Shown in pieces: positions 18,020 through 26,113 of a stretch of DNA of 64,000 nt. The position numbers and the translations under genes are program-made. The stretch lies in NCBI RefSeq assembly GCF_013376045.1, contig NZ_JABMJG010000001.1, positions 992,001 through 1,056,000 of the forward strand, given 5' to 3'. Positions within the stretch are counted from its first letter, which is position 1. Every line of letters starts with the position of its first letter. The stretch is from Variovorax sp. SG517. Lineage in GTDB: Bacteria; Pseudomonadota; Gammaproteobacteria; Burkholderiales; Burkholderiaceae_C. The notes under the pieces are model-generated. The model saw nothing but the letters and a program-made list of their open reading frames with translations. It was not told where the DNA came from and ran no database searches.

Positions 18020-18463
18020 CTATCGGGTCGTGACTTTCACGAGCCTGGTCACCGGCTTGCCGTCCACCAGGACAGGCCTGTGGTGGTCGTCGGCCAGCAG
18101 GATGCCGATCACGTGCTCTCCCGTCGGCGACGGGCATGGACCGAAGCGCGCCTTGATCAGCTCCCCGCCGAAATCGCTGTTCATGCTGTTGTAGGGACGG
18201 CCCGGCAGGTTGCAGCTGTCGCCTTCGGGATCGATCTTCATGTGGATGTGGCCACAACGCTTGTCGCCGCCGCATTGACCGGCGGCGAGCAGCCTGTAGT
18301 TGCTCTGCACGACCACGCCGATGGCGCGCTCGGCATCGCTGCCCAGTTGCACGACAGCCCCTTCGGGCGGCCAGACGATCTGCAATGTCGGCGCGGATTC
18401 CTGGGCCGATGCCGCGCCTGCCCAAAGGGCCGCGGCGAACAGAAAAGCAAGACGGATGCGCAT
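18020..18463 (-). CDS. Secreted protein of unknown function
   Basis: 147 residues with a clear signal peptide (MRIRLAFLFAAALWAGAASA). The mature part starts like a beta-sandwich domain (LQIVWPPEGAVVQLG) and contains a GHIHMKID segment and four cysteines that could form two disulfides. The ATG at 18463 is used; the open frame runs further upstream but there opposes the TetR gene. It is divergent from the TetR-family regulator (132 bases between starts), which is the obvious candidate for its control. Confidence 0.7.
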   Translation of the reverse strand: MRIRLAFLFAAALWAGAASAQESAPTLQIVWPPEGAVVQLGSDAERAIGVVVQSNYRLLAAGQCGGDKRCGHIHMKIDPEGDSCNLPGRPYNSMNSDFGGELIKARFGPCPSPTGEHVIGILLADDHHRPVLVDGKPVTRLVKVTTR

Positions 18464-18595
18464 GAGAACTCCAGTCGGAACGATGGATGGAAATGGTTCG
18501 GATACCGCATATGTAATCAATGCATACATCGCGGCGAGGCGCAGTCTAGCGCAAAATAAGCAGCGCTTACATCGAATGCAGCAAGCTCCGTCCCC

Positions 18596-19318
18596 ATGGC
18601 CACCCGCACCCCCTCTCCGCCCGCTCCCGAACCCCGCGCCTATCACCACGGCAACCTGCGCGAGGCGCTGATCGAGGCGGCCGTCGAGCTGATCGAGCGC
18701 GACGGCCTCGACAAGCTCAGCGTGCGCGAAGCGGCCAAGCGCGCGGGCGTGTCGCCGGGCGCGCCGTTCCGTCATTTCGCAACCAAGACCGCGCTGCTGA
18801 CGGCCGTGGCCGAGCAGGCGACGCAGCGCCTTCGCGCGCATGTGGAAGAAGCCGTGGCGGCCGCCGCCGAAGCACCACCGCTGGCGCGCTTCGGCGCCAT
18901 CGGCCATGCCTACATCGAATGGGCACGCTCGAACCCGACGCACTTTCGCGTCATCAGCGAACGCTCGCTGATCGACTACGACGATTCGCCGAGCCTGCGC
19001 AGCGACAACGACACGATCCGCGCGCAAATGCGCAAGCTGTTCGACGAGGCATTCGCGCAAAGCGGCAGCACGACGAATGCCACCGATGCCGCGCACGCGC
19101 AGATCGCCGCGCGCGCACTGGTCTATGGCCTGGCACGCATGGCCGTGGACGGACACTTTCCTGAATGGAGCCTTTCGCGCCGGTCGACCGCGAAGACGAT
19201 GGCGGGCACGCTGGATTTCTTCATGTCGCTGCTCGCGGGCGCAGCGGAGTCCAGTGCCGAAACGGCAGCATCACCCCAAAACAAAAAGGCCGGGTCGCGC
19301 ACGCCAGCGAAGAGCTAG
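18596..19318 (+). CDS. TetR/AcrR family transcriptional regulator
   Basis: 240 residues. The N-terminal helix-turn-helix domain spans about residues 18-65 (REALIEAAVELIERDG, then VREAAKRAGVSPGAPFRHF), followed by a helical ligand domain. The N-terminus is extended by a Pro-rich stretch and the YHHGNLR motif seen in a TetR subgroup. It probably regulates the divergent secreted-protein gene and itself from the 132-base shared region. The 3' end carries the intrinsic terminator of convergent purH inside its coding sequence. Confidence 0.9.
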   Translation: MATRTPSPPAPEPRAYHHGNLREALIEAAVELIERDGLDKLSVREAAKRAGVSPGAPFRHFATKTALLTAVAEQATQRLRAHVEEAVAAAAEAPPLARFGAIGHAYIEWARSNPTHFRVISERSLIDYDDSPSLRSDNDTIRAQMRKLFDEAFAQSGSTTNATDAAHAQIAARALVYGLARMAVDGHFPEWSLSRRSTAKTMAGTLDFFMSLLAGAAESSAETAASPQNKKAGSRTPAKS

Positions 19319-19332
19319 CGGACGGCCCGGCC
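19278..19332 (-). terminator. Intrinsic terminator of purH, overlapping the 3' end of the TetR gene
   Basis: Read on the minus strand, GGCCGGG (19326-19332) can pair with CCCGGCC (19288-19294) and is followed by TTTTTGTTTT (19278-19287). It lies 36-91 bases after the purH stop and overlaps the last 41 bases of the convergent TetR gene. The loop of about 31 bases is long, so efficiency is uncertain. Confidence 0.65.
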
Positions 19333-19368
19333 GCGCCCTGGCACGGGCGCCGGTCGATCAGTGCGGGG

Positions 19369-20976
19369 TCAGTGACGGAAGTGCCGCACGCCCGACAGCA
19401 CCATCACCACGCCGCGCTCGTCCGCAGCGTCGATGACTTCCTGGTCGCGCATCGAGCCGCCCGGCTGGATCACGCAGCTCGCGCCCGCATCGACCACCAC
19501 GTCGAGGCCGTCGCGGAACGGGAAGAAAGCGTCGCTGGCCACAGCCGTGTCCTTCAGCGAGAGGCCGGCATGCTCCGCCTTGATGCTGGCGATGCGCGCC
19601 GAATCGAGGCGGCTCATCTGGCCGGCGCCCACGCCCATGGTCATGCCGTTGGCGCAGAACACGATCGCATTGCTCTTCACGTACTTGGCGACCTTCCAGG
19701 CGAACAGCAGGTCTTGCAGCTGCTGCGGCGTGGGCTGCTTCTTGCTGACCACCTTGAGGTCGCTGGCGGCGAGCTCGTGGTTGTCGGCCGTCTGGATCAG
19801 CAGGCCCGAGCCGACGCGCTTGACGTCCATGGCATTGCGGCCGTTGTCCCAGTCGGTGGCACCACCCTTGGGCAGCGCGATCTCGAGCACGCGCACGTTC
19901 AGCTTGGCCTTGGTGGCCTGGAACACCTCGAGCGCCTCGGGCGTGTAGCCGGGCGCCATCAGCACCTCGACGAACTGCTTGGCGATCTCCTGCGCGGTCG
20001 CGCCGTCCACCGGACGGTTGAAGGCGATGATGCCGCCGAAGGCCGAGGTCGGGTCGGTCTTGAAGGCCTTGGAATAGGCCTCGGCCGCGTCCTTGCCGAT
20101 GGCCACGCCGCAGGGGTTGGCGTGCTTCACGATCACGCAGGCGGGCACGTCGAAGCTCTTCACGCATTCCCATGCCGCGTCGGCGTCGGCGATGTTGTTG
20201 TAGCTCAGTTCCTTGCCCTGCAGCTGCTTCGCCGAAACGAGCGAGCCGGGCGCCGGATGCAGGTCGCGGTAGAACGCGGCCTGCTGGTGCGGGTTCTCGC
20301 CGTAGCGCAGGTCCTGCACCTTCACGAAGCGGCCGTTGCTCTGCGCCGGGAACAGCGAGCGCTTGGGCGCGGGCTGGCCGATGCTGGCGTCGAAGTCGAT
20401 GGCCGAGAGGTAGTCGCTGATCGCGCCGTCGTAGTCGGCGATGCGGTTGAACGCGGCCACCGAGAACGCGAACTTGGTCTTGTCGCTGAGCTTGCCGTTC
20501 GCCTTAAGTTCGGCCAGCGCCACCGCGTACTGCGACGAGTCGGTGAGCACGCCCACGTCCTTCCAGTTCTTGGCCGCGCTGCGCACCATGGCCGGACCGC
20601 CGATGTCGATGTTCTCGATCGCGTCTTCCAGCGTGCAGCCGGGCTTGGCCACCGTGGCCTCGAACGGGTACAGGTTGACCACCAGCAGGTCGATGGTGTC
20701 GATGCCGTGTTCCTTGATGGCGGCCACGTGCGCGGGCAGGTCGCGGCGCGCGAGCAGGCCGCCGTGGATCTTCGGATGCAGCGTCTTCACGCGGCCGTCG
20801 AGCATTTCGGGAAAGCCGGTGTGGTCGGCCACCTCGGTGACGGGCAGGCCGGCATCGGCCAGCAGCTTGGCGGTGCCGCCGGTGGACAGCAGCTTGATGC
20901 CCAGCGCATGCAGCGCCTGGGCGAATTCGAGGATGCCGGTCTTGTCGGAAACGGAGATGAGTGCAGTCTGGGCCAT
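19369..20976 (-). CDS. purH: Bifunctional AICAR formyltransferase / IMP cyclohydrolase
   Basis: 535 residues, family length. Catalyses the last two steps of IMP synthesis. The N-terminal cyclohydrolase domain shows [22 protein letters not shown] and [13 protein letters not shown]; the C-terminal transformylase domain shows [27 protein letters not shown] (catalytic Lys-His), [14 protein letters not shown] and [10 protein letters not shown]. It lies 16 bases after fis on the same strand, giving dusB-fis-purH. Confidence 0.98.
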   Translation of the reverse strand: MAQTALISVSDKTGILEFAQALHALGIKLLSTGGTAKLLADAGLPVTEVADHTGFPEMLDGRVKTLHPKIHGGLLARRDLPAHVAAIKEHGIDTIDLLVVNLYPFEATVAKPGCTLEDAIENIDIGGPAMVRSAAKNWKDVGVLTDSSQYAVALAELKANGKLSDKTKFAFSVAAFNRIADYDGAISDYLSAIDFDASIGQPAPKRSLFPAQSNGRFVKVQDLRYGENPHQQAAFYRDLHPAPGSLVSAKQLQGKELSYNNIADADAAWECVKSFDVPACVIVKHANPCGVAIGKDAAEAYSKAFKTDPTSAFGGIIAFNRPVDGATAQEIAKQFVEVLMAPGYTPEALEVFQATKAKLNVRVLEIALPKGGATDWDNGRNAMDVKRVGSGLLIQTADNHELAASDLKVVSKKQPTPQQLQDLLFAWKVAKYVKSNAIVFCANGMTMGVGAGQMSRLDSARIASIKAEHAGLSLKDTAVASDAFFPFRDGLDVVVDAGASCVIQPGGSMRDQEVIDAADERGVVMVLSGVRHFRH

Positions 20977-20992
20977 TGGATATGCCGTGGAG

Positions 20993-21229
20993 TTATTTCA
21001 AAAGTTTGTGCTCGACCAATTTCTTGCGGAGCGTGTTGCGATTCAGGCCCAGCCATTGCGCGGCCTTCGACTGGTTGCCCTCGGCGCGCGTCATCACGAC
21101 ATCGAGCAGGGGTTTCTCGACCACGCGCACGAGCATGTCGTACATGCCGTCGGGTTCGGTGCCGCGCAGATCGCGAAAGTAGCTGTCCAGACTGGTGCGC
21201 ACGCAGTCCTCGATGTGTTTCTTGCTCAT
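20993..21229 (-). CDS. fis: DNA-binding protein Fis
   Basis: 78-residue nucleoid protein of the Fis family. The C-terminal helix-turn-helix reads [20 protein letters not shown]. The start [14 protein letters not shown] at 21229 gives the betaproteobacterial Fis size; the longer frame upstream only overlaps dusB. The dusB-fis pairing is conserved from enterobacteria to Burkholderiales. Confidence 0.96.
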   Translation of the reverse strand: MSKKHIEDCVRTSLDSYFRDLRGTEPDGMYDMLVRVVEKPLLDVVMTRAEGNQSKAAQWLGLNRNTLRKKLVEHKLLK

Positions 21230-21245
21230 TGCTTCTTCTCTTTTT

Positions 21246-22310
21246 TCAATCGACGGCGCAGGCCGTCTCCTCTTCACCTGGCAACGCCTCTTCGTCCACC
21301 AGGTGCTGCACGGGCATGCGGTCCATGCGGTCCGCGAGCCCGTCGAAATAGTCGCCGACCGCGCGCAGCTGCTCGGCACAGTCCTCGATGATGTTCATGC
21401 GTGCGCGGAACGCTTCGCCGTCGGGCAGCGTGCGCACGTACCAGCCGATGTGCTTGCGCGCCGTGCGCACACCGCTGTAGTCGCCGTAGAGCGCATAGTG
21501 CTCCACCAGGTGGTCGAGCAGCAAGCGGCGCACCTCCGCCACCAGCGGCGGCGCGCGGTGGGTGCCGGTTTCCAGGAAGTGCGCGATCTCGCGGAAGATC
21601 CACGGGCGGCCCTGCGCGGCGCGGCCGACCATCACGGCGTCGGCGCCGGTGGCCGCGAGCACGTCGCGCGCCTTCTCGGGCGAGCGGATGTCGCCGTTGG
21701 CCACCACCGGGATGCGCACCGCTGCCTTCACGGCGGCGATGGTGTCGTACTCTGCGAAGCCCTTGTAGCCCTGCTCGCGCGTGCGTCCGTGAACGGTGAG
21801 CATCTGCACGCCGGCCGATTCGAAGTCGCGCGCCAGCTTCACCGCGTTGCGGTGCTCCTGGCTCCAGCCGGTGCGCATCTTGAGCGTGACCGGCACGCCG
21901 AAGGGCTGCGCGGCATCGACCACGGCCTGCACGATCTCCAGCGCCAGCGGCTCGTCGCGCATGAGCGCCGAACCCGCCCACTTGTTGCAGACCTTCTTGG
22001 CCGGGCAGCCCATGTTGATGTCGATGATCTGCGCGCCGCGCTCGATGTTGTAGACCGCGGCCTCGGCCATCATGGCCGCGTCGGTGCCGGCGATCTGCAC
22101 CGCAATGGGGCCCGGCTCGCCGTCGTGGTTGGCACGGCGCGACGTCTTGAGCGAACCCCAGAGCTCCTTGCGCGAGGTGACCATCTCGCTGACCGCGTAG
22201 CCCGCGCCGAGCGCGCGGCACAGCATGCGGAAAGGCCGGTCCGTCACGCCGGCCATGGGCGCGACGAACAGGCGGTTTTCCAGCGTGTGGTTGCCGATCT
22301 GCAAGGTCAT
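21246..22310 (-). CDS. dusB: tRNA-dihydrouridine synthase B
   Basis: 354 residues. FMN enzyme that reduces uridine to dihydrouridine in the tRNA D-loop. Motifs: APMAGVTDRPFR at the N-terminus, DINMGCPAKKVCNKWAGSAL with the catalytic Cys (NMGCP...C-N-K), TVHGRTREQGYKG, VVANGDI and MVGRAAQGRPWIF. The ATG at 22310 (MTLQIGNHTLENRLF) is chosen over the 21-codon extension because family members begin here. It leads the dusB-fis-purH unit. Confidence 0.96.
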   Translation of the reverse strand: MTLQIGNHTLENRLFVAPMAGVTDRPFRMLCRALGAGYAVSEMVTSRKELWGSLKTSRRANHDGEPGPIAVQIAGTDAAMMAEAAVYNIERGAQIIDINMGCPAKKVCNKWAGSALMRDEPLALEIVQAVVDAAQPFGVPVTLKMRTGWSQEHRNAVKLARDFESAGVQMLTVHGRTREQGYKGFAEYDTIAAVKAAVRIPVVANGDIRSPEKARDVLAATGADAVMVGRAAQGRPWIFREIAHFLETGTHRAPPLVAEVRRLLLDHLVEHYALYGDYSGVRTARKHIGWYVRTLPDGEAFRARMNIIEDCAEQLRAVGDYFDGLADRMDRMPVQHLVDEEALPGEEETACAVD

Positions 22311-22484
22311 TTGGAAGGGGGAGCTGCGCGTTCGGCTGCTGAAAAATGAGGCACGATTGTAGCCACGCCGCATTTCAGCGACTGAAACGATTTGCGCCTC
22401 GGTACCCCGTACAAATACCGGTGCGCGCCGGGGCTTTCTCCCACGCGTCGGCGGTGTCCGCGCTGCCTATACTGCGCCGACCCT

Positions 22485-22955
22485 ATGCAAGCCTGGCTCG
22501 ACTCTCTCCTTGCGCTGCTGGCGCTGCCGCAGTACGGACTCTCCACGCTCTTCGTGGCGGCCTTCGTCTCGGCGACGCTTCTGCCGGTGGGCTCCGAGCC
22601 ATTTCTCTTCGGCCTGCTCAAGCTCAATCCCGACATGTTCTGGCCCGCCATCGCAGTGGCGACCGTGGGCAACACGCTGGGCGGCGCGGTCGACTGGTGG
22701 ATGGGCTACGGCGCGCACAAGGTCGCCGACAAATACTCGCACTCGAAACATCATGTGCGCGTTCTGGGCTGGCTCGAGAAACTCGGCCCCAAGGCCTGCC
22801 TGCTGAGCTGGCTGCCGCTGGTGGGCGATCCGCTGTGCGCGGTGGCGGGCTGGCTCAAGCTGCCGTTCTGGCCCTGCGTGGCCTACATGGCGATCGGGAA
22901 GTTCCTGCGCTACATCACGATGACGGTCGCGCTGCTGCACGTGTTTCCATCCTGA
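22485..22955 (+). CDS. yqaA: YqaA family membrane protein (DedA-related)
   Basis: 156 residues, small inner-membrane protein. Hydrophobic segments at about 14-36 (LPQYGLSTLFVAAFVSATLL), 52-72 (FWPAIAVATVGNTLGGAVDW) and near the C-terminus. The family landmarks PVGSEPFLFGLL, GNTLGGAVDWWMG and SWLPLVGDPLCAVAGWL are present. Function unknown; related to DedA/VTT proteins proposed to move lipids. The start ATG 22485 gives the usual length. It is divergent from dusB. Confidence 0.85.
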   Translation: MQAWLDSLLALLALPQYGLSTLFVAAFVSATLLPVGSEPFLFGLLKLNPDMFWPAIAVATVGNTLGGAVDWWMGYGAHKVADKYSHSKHHVRVLGWLEKLGPKACLLSWLPLVGDPLCAVAGWLKLPFWPCVAYMAIGKFLRYITMTVALLHVFPS

Positions 22956-22970
22956 AGCCGCCGCCGCGGC

Positions 22971-23645
22971 TCAGTTCAGCAAGGCGTAAGGCCCGCCGCG
23001 CTCCAGCGCTCGCTTGTAGGCGGGACGCGCATGGATGCGCTCCAGGTACGCCATCAGCTTCGGCCTCTTCGCATCGAGCCCGCCGCGCGCCCGCGCGGCC
23101 TCGACCACGAAGCTCATCTGGATGTCCGCGCCGGTGAACGCGTCGCCCGCGAACCACTCGCTCCTGCCGAGCTCGGCCTCCATGTAGTTCAGGTGGCTCG
23201 CGATGTTCGGATTGATGAACGCCGACTTCGTCTTCGCCGCGATCGCCTTGGCCACCGGCCTCGCGAAGAAAGGCATCTTGCCGGTCTCGATACGGTCGAA
23301 GATCAGCTTCAGCAGCAGCGGAGACATGGCCGTGCCTTCCGCGAAATGCAGCCAGTAGCGATAGCGCACCGCCTCCGCAGAGCCCGCGGCGGGCGCAAGC
23401 CGGCCATTGCCGTAGCGCTCGATCACCGTCTCGATGATCGCACCCGACTCCGCGAGCGTCAGTCCGTCATCCGTCGTGACGACCGGCGACTTTCCCAGCG
23501 GATGAACGGCCCGCAGCGAAGCGGGCGCCAACATGGTCTGCGGATCGCGCTGGTAGTGCACGATCTCGTAGGGCAGCTCCAGCTCCTCGAGCAGCCAGAG
23601 AACGCGCTGCGAGCGGGAGTTGTTGAGGTGGTGGACGGTGAGCAT
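22971..23645 (-). CDS. Glutathione S-transferase family protein
   Basis: 224 residues with an N-terminal thioredoxin-like domain (MLTVHHLNNSRSQRVLWLLE, then PLGKSPVVTTDDG and the glutathione-binding LAESGAIIETV) and a helical C-terminal domain. The N-terminal NNSRS suggests a Ser-type active site. The substrate cannot be read from the sequence. The ATG at 23645 fits the family start. It converges on yqaA with 15 bases between the stops. Confidence 0.88.
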   Translation of the reverse strand: MLTVHHLNNSRSQRVLWLLEELELPYEIVHYQRDPQTMLAPASLRAVHPLGKSPVVTTDDGLTLAESGAIIETVIERYGNGRLAPAAGSAEAVRYRYWLHFAEGTAMSPLLLKLIFDRIETGKMPFFARPVAKAIAAKTKSAFINPNIASHLNYMEAELGRSEWFAGDAFTGADIQMSFVVEAARARGGLDAKRPKLMAYLERIHARPAYKRALERGGPYALLN

Positions 23646-23715
23646 GGGGCTGGCCTTGGGAGGAGAGAAAGGGCGCGCGGAGTCTATCCAACAACGCCCT
23701 CGAAAACCCAAGGAG

Positions 23716-23823
23716 CCTTTTCGCGAAACACCGAGGAACCGGCTTTGCCGGGCCTCAGGTGTTGCCCCCGGAAGGGGGTTGGCGCAGCGACACGAAGTGC
23801 GCGCAGCCTGGGGGTGAGCCTTG
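23716..23823 (+). repeat. Dispersed stop-codon-adjacent repeat, copy D
   Basis: Full copy with GGTGTTGCCCCCGGAAGGGG and CGACACGAAGTGCGCGCAGC. Its right end lies directly against the ychF stop codon (23824-23826). The gst start at 23645 lies to its left on the minus strand, so the repeat separates ychF from gst. Confidence 0.9.
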
Positions 23824-24915
23824 TTATGAGCTGAACAGGAAGTTCATCACGTCGCCATCCTTCACGACGTATTCCTTGCCTTCCGAACGCATCTTCCCCG
23901 CGTCCTTCGCGCCCTGCTCGCCCTTGAAGGCGATGTAGTCCTCGAACGCGATGGTCTGGGCGCGGATGTAGCCCTTCTCGAAGTCGCCGTGGATCACGCC
24001 GGCGGCCTGCGGGCCGGTGTCGCCGATGTGGATGGTCCAGGCGCGCACTTCCTTCACGCCGGCGGTGAAGTAGGTCTGCAGGCCCAGCAGCTTGAAGGCC
24101 GCGCGGATCAGGCGGTTCAGGCCCGGCTCTTCCTGGCCGATCTCGGCGAGGAACATCTTCTTGTCCTCGTCGTCCATCTCGGCCAGGTCGGCTTCGATCT
24201 TGGCGCAGATGGCGACCACGGGCGCGTTCTGCTTGGCGGCGTATTCGCGCAGGCGGTCGAGGTAGGAGTTGTTCTCGAAGCCGTCTTCCGCCACGTTGCC
24301 CACGAACATCGCGGGCTTGGCGGTGATCAGCGTGAAGCTCTTGACCAGCGGCTGCTCTTCCTTGGTGAACTCGAGCGCGCGCACCGGCGTGTTCTCGTTC
24401 AGCGCGGCCTGGCAGCGCTCGAGCAGGCCGACGAGCTTCTGCGCGTCCTTGTCGCCCGAACGAGCCACCTTGGTGTGGCGGTGCAGCGCCTTCTCGACCG
24501 TGGCGAGGTCGGCCAGGCAGAGTTCGGTCTGGATCACCTCGATGTCGGAGATCGGGTCGACCTTGCCGGCCACGTGCACCACGTTCTCGTCGTCGAAGCA
24601 GCGCACCACGTTCACGGTGGCGTCGGTCTCGCGGATGTGGGCCAGGAACTTGTTGCCCAGGCCTTCGCCGGTGCTGGCGCCGGCCACCAGGCCGGCGATG
24701 TCGACGAACTCGACGATGGCGGGCACCACGCGCTCGGGCTTGACGATCTCGGCGAGCTGGTCGAGGCGGGGGTCGGGCACTTCCACCACGCCCACGTTGG
24801 GCTCGATGGTGCAGAAGGGATAGTTTTCCGCCGCGATGCCGGCCTTGGTCAGCGCATTGAAAAGGGTGGATTTACCGACGTTGGGCAGGCCGACGATGCC
24901 GCATTGCAAACTCAT
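23824..24915 (-). CDS. ychF: Redox-regulated ATPase / Obg-like GTPase-family protein YchF
   Basis: 363 residues, exact family length. The P-loop is GLPNVGKST (residues 8-16); the G4 position lacks the Asn-Lys-x-Asp specificity motif, as known for YchF/OLA1, which prefers ATP. The C-terminal TGS domain includes [10 protein letters not shown] and [12 protein letters not shown]. The ATG at 24915 ([11 protein letters not shown]) is the conserved start. It is associated with ribosomes and stress responses in other bacteria. Confidence 0.97.
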   Translation of the reverse strand: MSLQCGIVGLPNVGKSTLFNALTKAGIAAENYPFCTIEPNVGVVEVPDPRLDQLAEIVKPERVVPAIVEFVDIAGLVAGASTGEGLGNKFLAHIRETDATVNVVRCFDDENVVHVAGKVDPISDIEVIQTELCLADLATVEKALHRHTKVARSGDKDAQKLVGLLERCQAALNENTPVRALEFTKEEQPLVKSFTLITAKPAMFVGNVAEDGFENNSYLDRLREYAAKQNAPVVAICAKIEADLAEMDDEDKKMFLAEIGQEEPGLNRLIRAAFKLLGLQTYFTAGVKEVRAWTIHIGDTGPQAAGVIHGDFEKGYIRAQTIAFEDYIAFKGEQGAKDAGKMRSEGKEYVVKDGDVMNFLFSS

Positions 24916-25026
24916 GGGAGGTCCTCTTGGGTAACCCGCAATTTTAGGCGAGCATGTCCGGATGCCCATCCGACAGGTCTTCGAGCCGCCGCGAGCCGTC
25001 TTTCGCGATCAGGGTTAGCACCGATT

Positions 25027-25063
25027 CGCAAACGTTTGCGCAAACGTTTCCCTCAGTTAACAT
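25027..25063 (+). promoter_or_regulatory. Tandem LacI-type operators overlapping a candidate promoter of the rbs operon
   Basis: CGCAAACGTTTGCG (25027-25040) is a perfect 14-base palindrome with the central CG typical of LacI/PurR/RbsR operators. A second half-overlapping site CGCAAACGTTTC follows at 25039-25050. TTGCGC (25036-25041) and TAACAT (25058-25063), 16 bases apart, could be the -35 and -10 elements, which would place both operators where a repressor blocks polymerase. The natural ligand is the LacI-family protein encoded at 28744-29859. Confidence 0.75.
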
Positions 25064-25121
25064 CGGCGCCCCGGCCAAGACCGGCGCACCGTTCCGATCA
25101 ACCATCCCAGGAGACATCCAC

Positions 25122-26075
25122 ATGAAGTTCACCCGCCGTACCCTGCAAAGCGCTGCCGCCCTGACGCTGCTGGGCGCCTTGGCCGGAACGTCCGCATTCG
25201 CGCAGGACAAGCCGAAGGTCGCACTGGTCATGAAGTCGCTGGCCAACGAATTCTTCCGCACCATGGAAGACGGCGCCAAGGCGCACCAGAAGGCCAACGC
25301 CTCCAAGTACACGCTGGTGGCCAACGGCATCAAGGACGAGACCGACACCGCCGCGCAGATCAAGATGGTCGAGCAGATGGTGGCACAGAAGATCAACGCG
25401 CTGGTCATCGCGCCGGCCGATTCGAAGGCCCTCGTGCCCGCGATCAAGGCGGCCATCGACAAGGGCATCCTGGTGGTCAACATCGACAACCAGCTCGACG
25501 CCGCCGCGCTCAAGGAAAAGGGCATCCAGGTTCCGTTCGTGGGCCCCGACAACCGCGCCGGCGCCAAGCTGGTGGGCGATGCGCTCGCCAAGGAGCTGAA
25601 GTCGGGCGACAAGGTCGGCATCATCGAAGGCGTGTCGACCACCTTCAATGCGCAGCAGCGCACGCTGGGCTACCAGGACGCGATGAAGGCCGCCGGCGTG
25701 ACGGTGGTGGGCGTGCAGTCGGGCCAGTGGGAAATCGACAAGGGCAACACCGTGGCCGCCGGCATGATGCGCGAGCATCCCGACCTGAAGGCGCTGCTCG
25801 CGGGCAACGACAGCATGGCGCTGGGCGCCGTGGCCGCCGTCAAGGCCGCCGGCAAGACCGGCAAGGTGCTGGTGGTCGGCTACGACAACATCGGCGCCAT
25901 CAAGCCGATGCTGAAGGACGGCCGCGTGCTCGCCACCGCCGACCAGTTCGCCGCCAAGCAGGCGGTGTTCGGCATCGAGACCGCGCTGAAGGCCTTGGCC
26001 GAAAACAAGAAGCAGGCCGACATGCCAGTCGAAGTGAAGACCGACGTGGTCCTGGTCACCAAAGACTCCAAGTAA
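25122..26075 (+). CDS. rbsB: Ribose-type ABC transporter, periplasmic substrate-binding protein
   Basis: 317 residues. A signal peptide of about 27 residues (LLGALAGTSAFAQD) precedes a type I periplasmic-binding fold (Peripla_BP_4) with KVALVMKSLANEFF, NALVIAPADSKALVPAI and AGNDSMALGAVAAV. An AGGAGA ribosome site lies eight bases before the ATG at 25122. The nearby rbsK and rbsD make D-ribose the most likely ligand. First gene of the operon, behind the tandem operator. Confidence 0.93.
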   Translation: MKFTRRTLQSAAALTLLGALAGTSAFAQDKPKVALVMKSLANEFFRTMEDGAKAHQKANASKYTLVANGIKDETDTAAQIKMVEQMVAQKINALVIAPADSKALVPAIKAAIDKGILVVNIDNQLDAAALKEKGIQVPFVGPDNRAGAKLVGDALAKELKSGDKVGIIEGVSTTFNAQQRTLGYQDAMKAAGVTVVGVQSGQWEIDKGNTVAAGMMREHPDLKALLAGNDSMALGAVAAVKAAGKTGKVLVVGYDNIGAIKPMLKDGRVLATADQFAAKQAVFGIETALKALAENKKQADMPVEVKTDVVLVTKDSK

Positions 26076-26113
26076 GAAACCGGAAAGAGCAGACGTTGAC
26101 AGCATCCGCCGCC

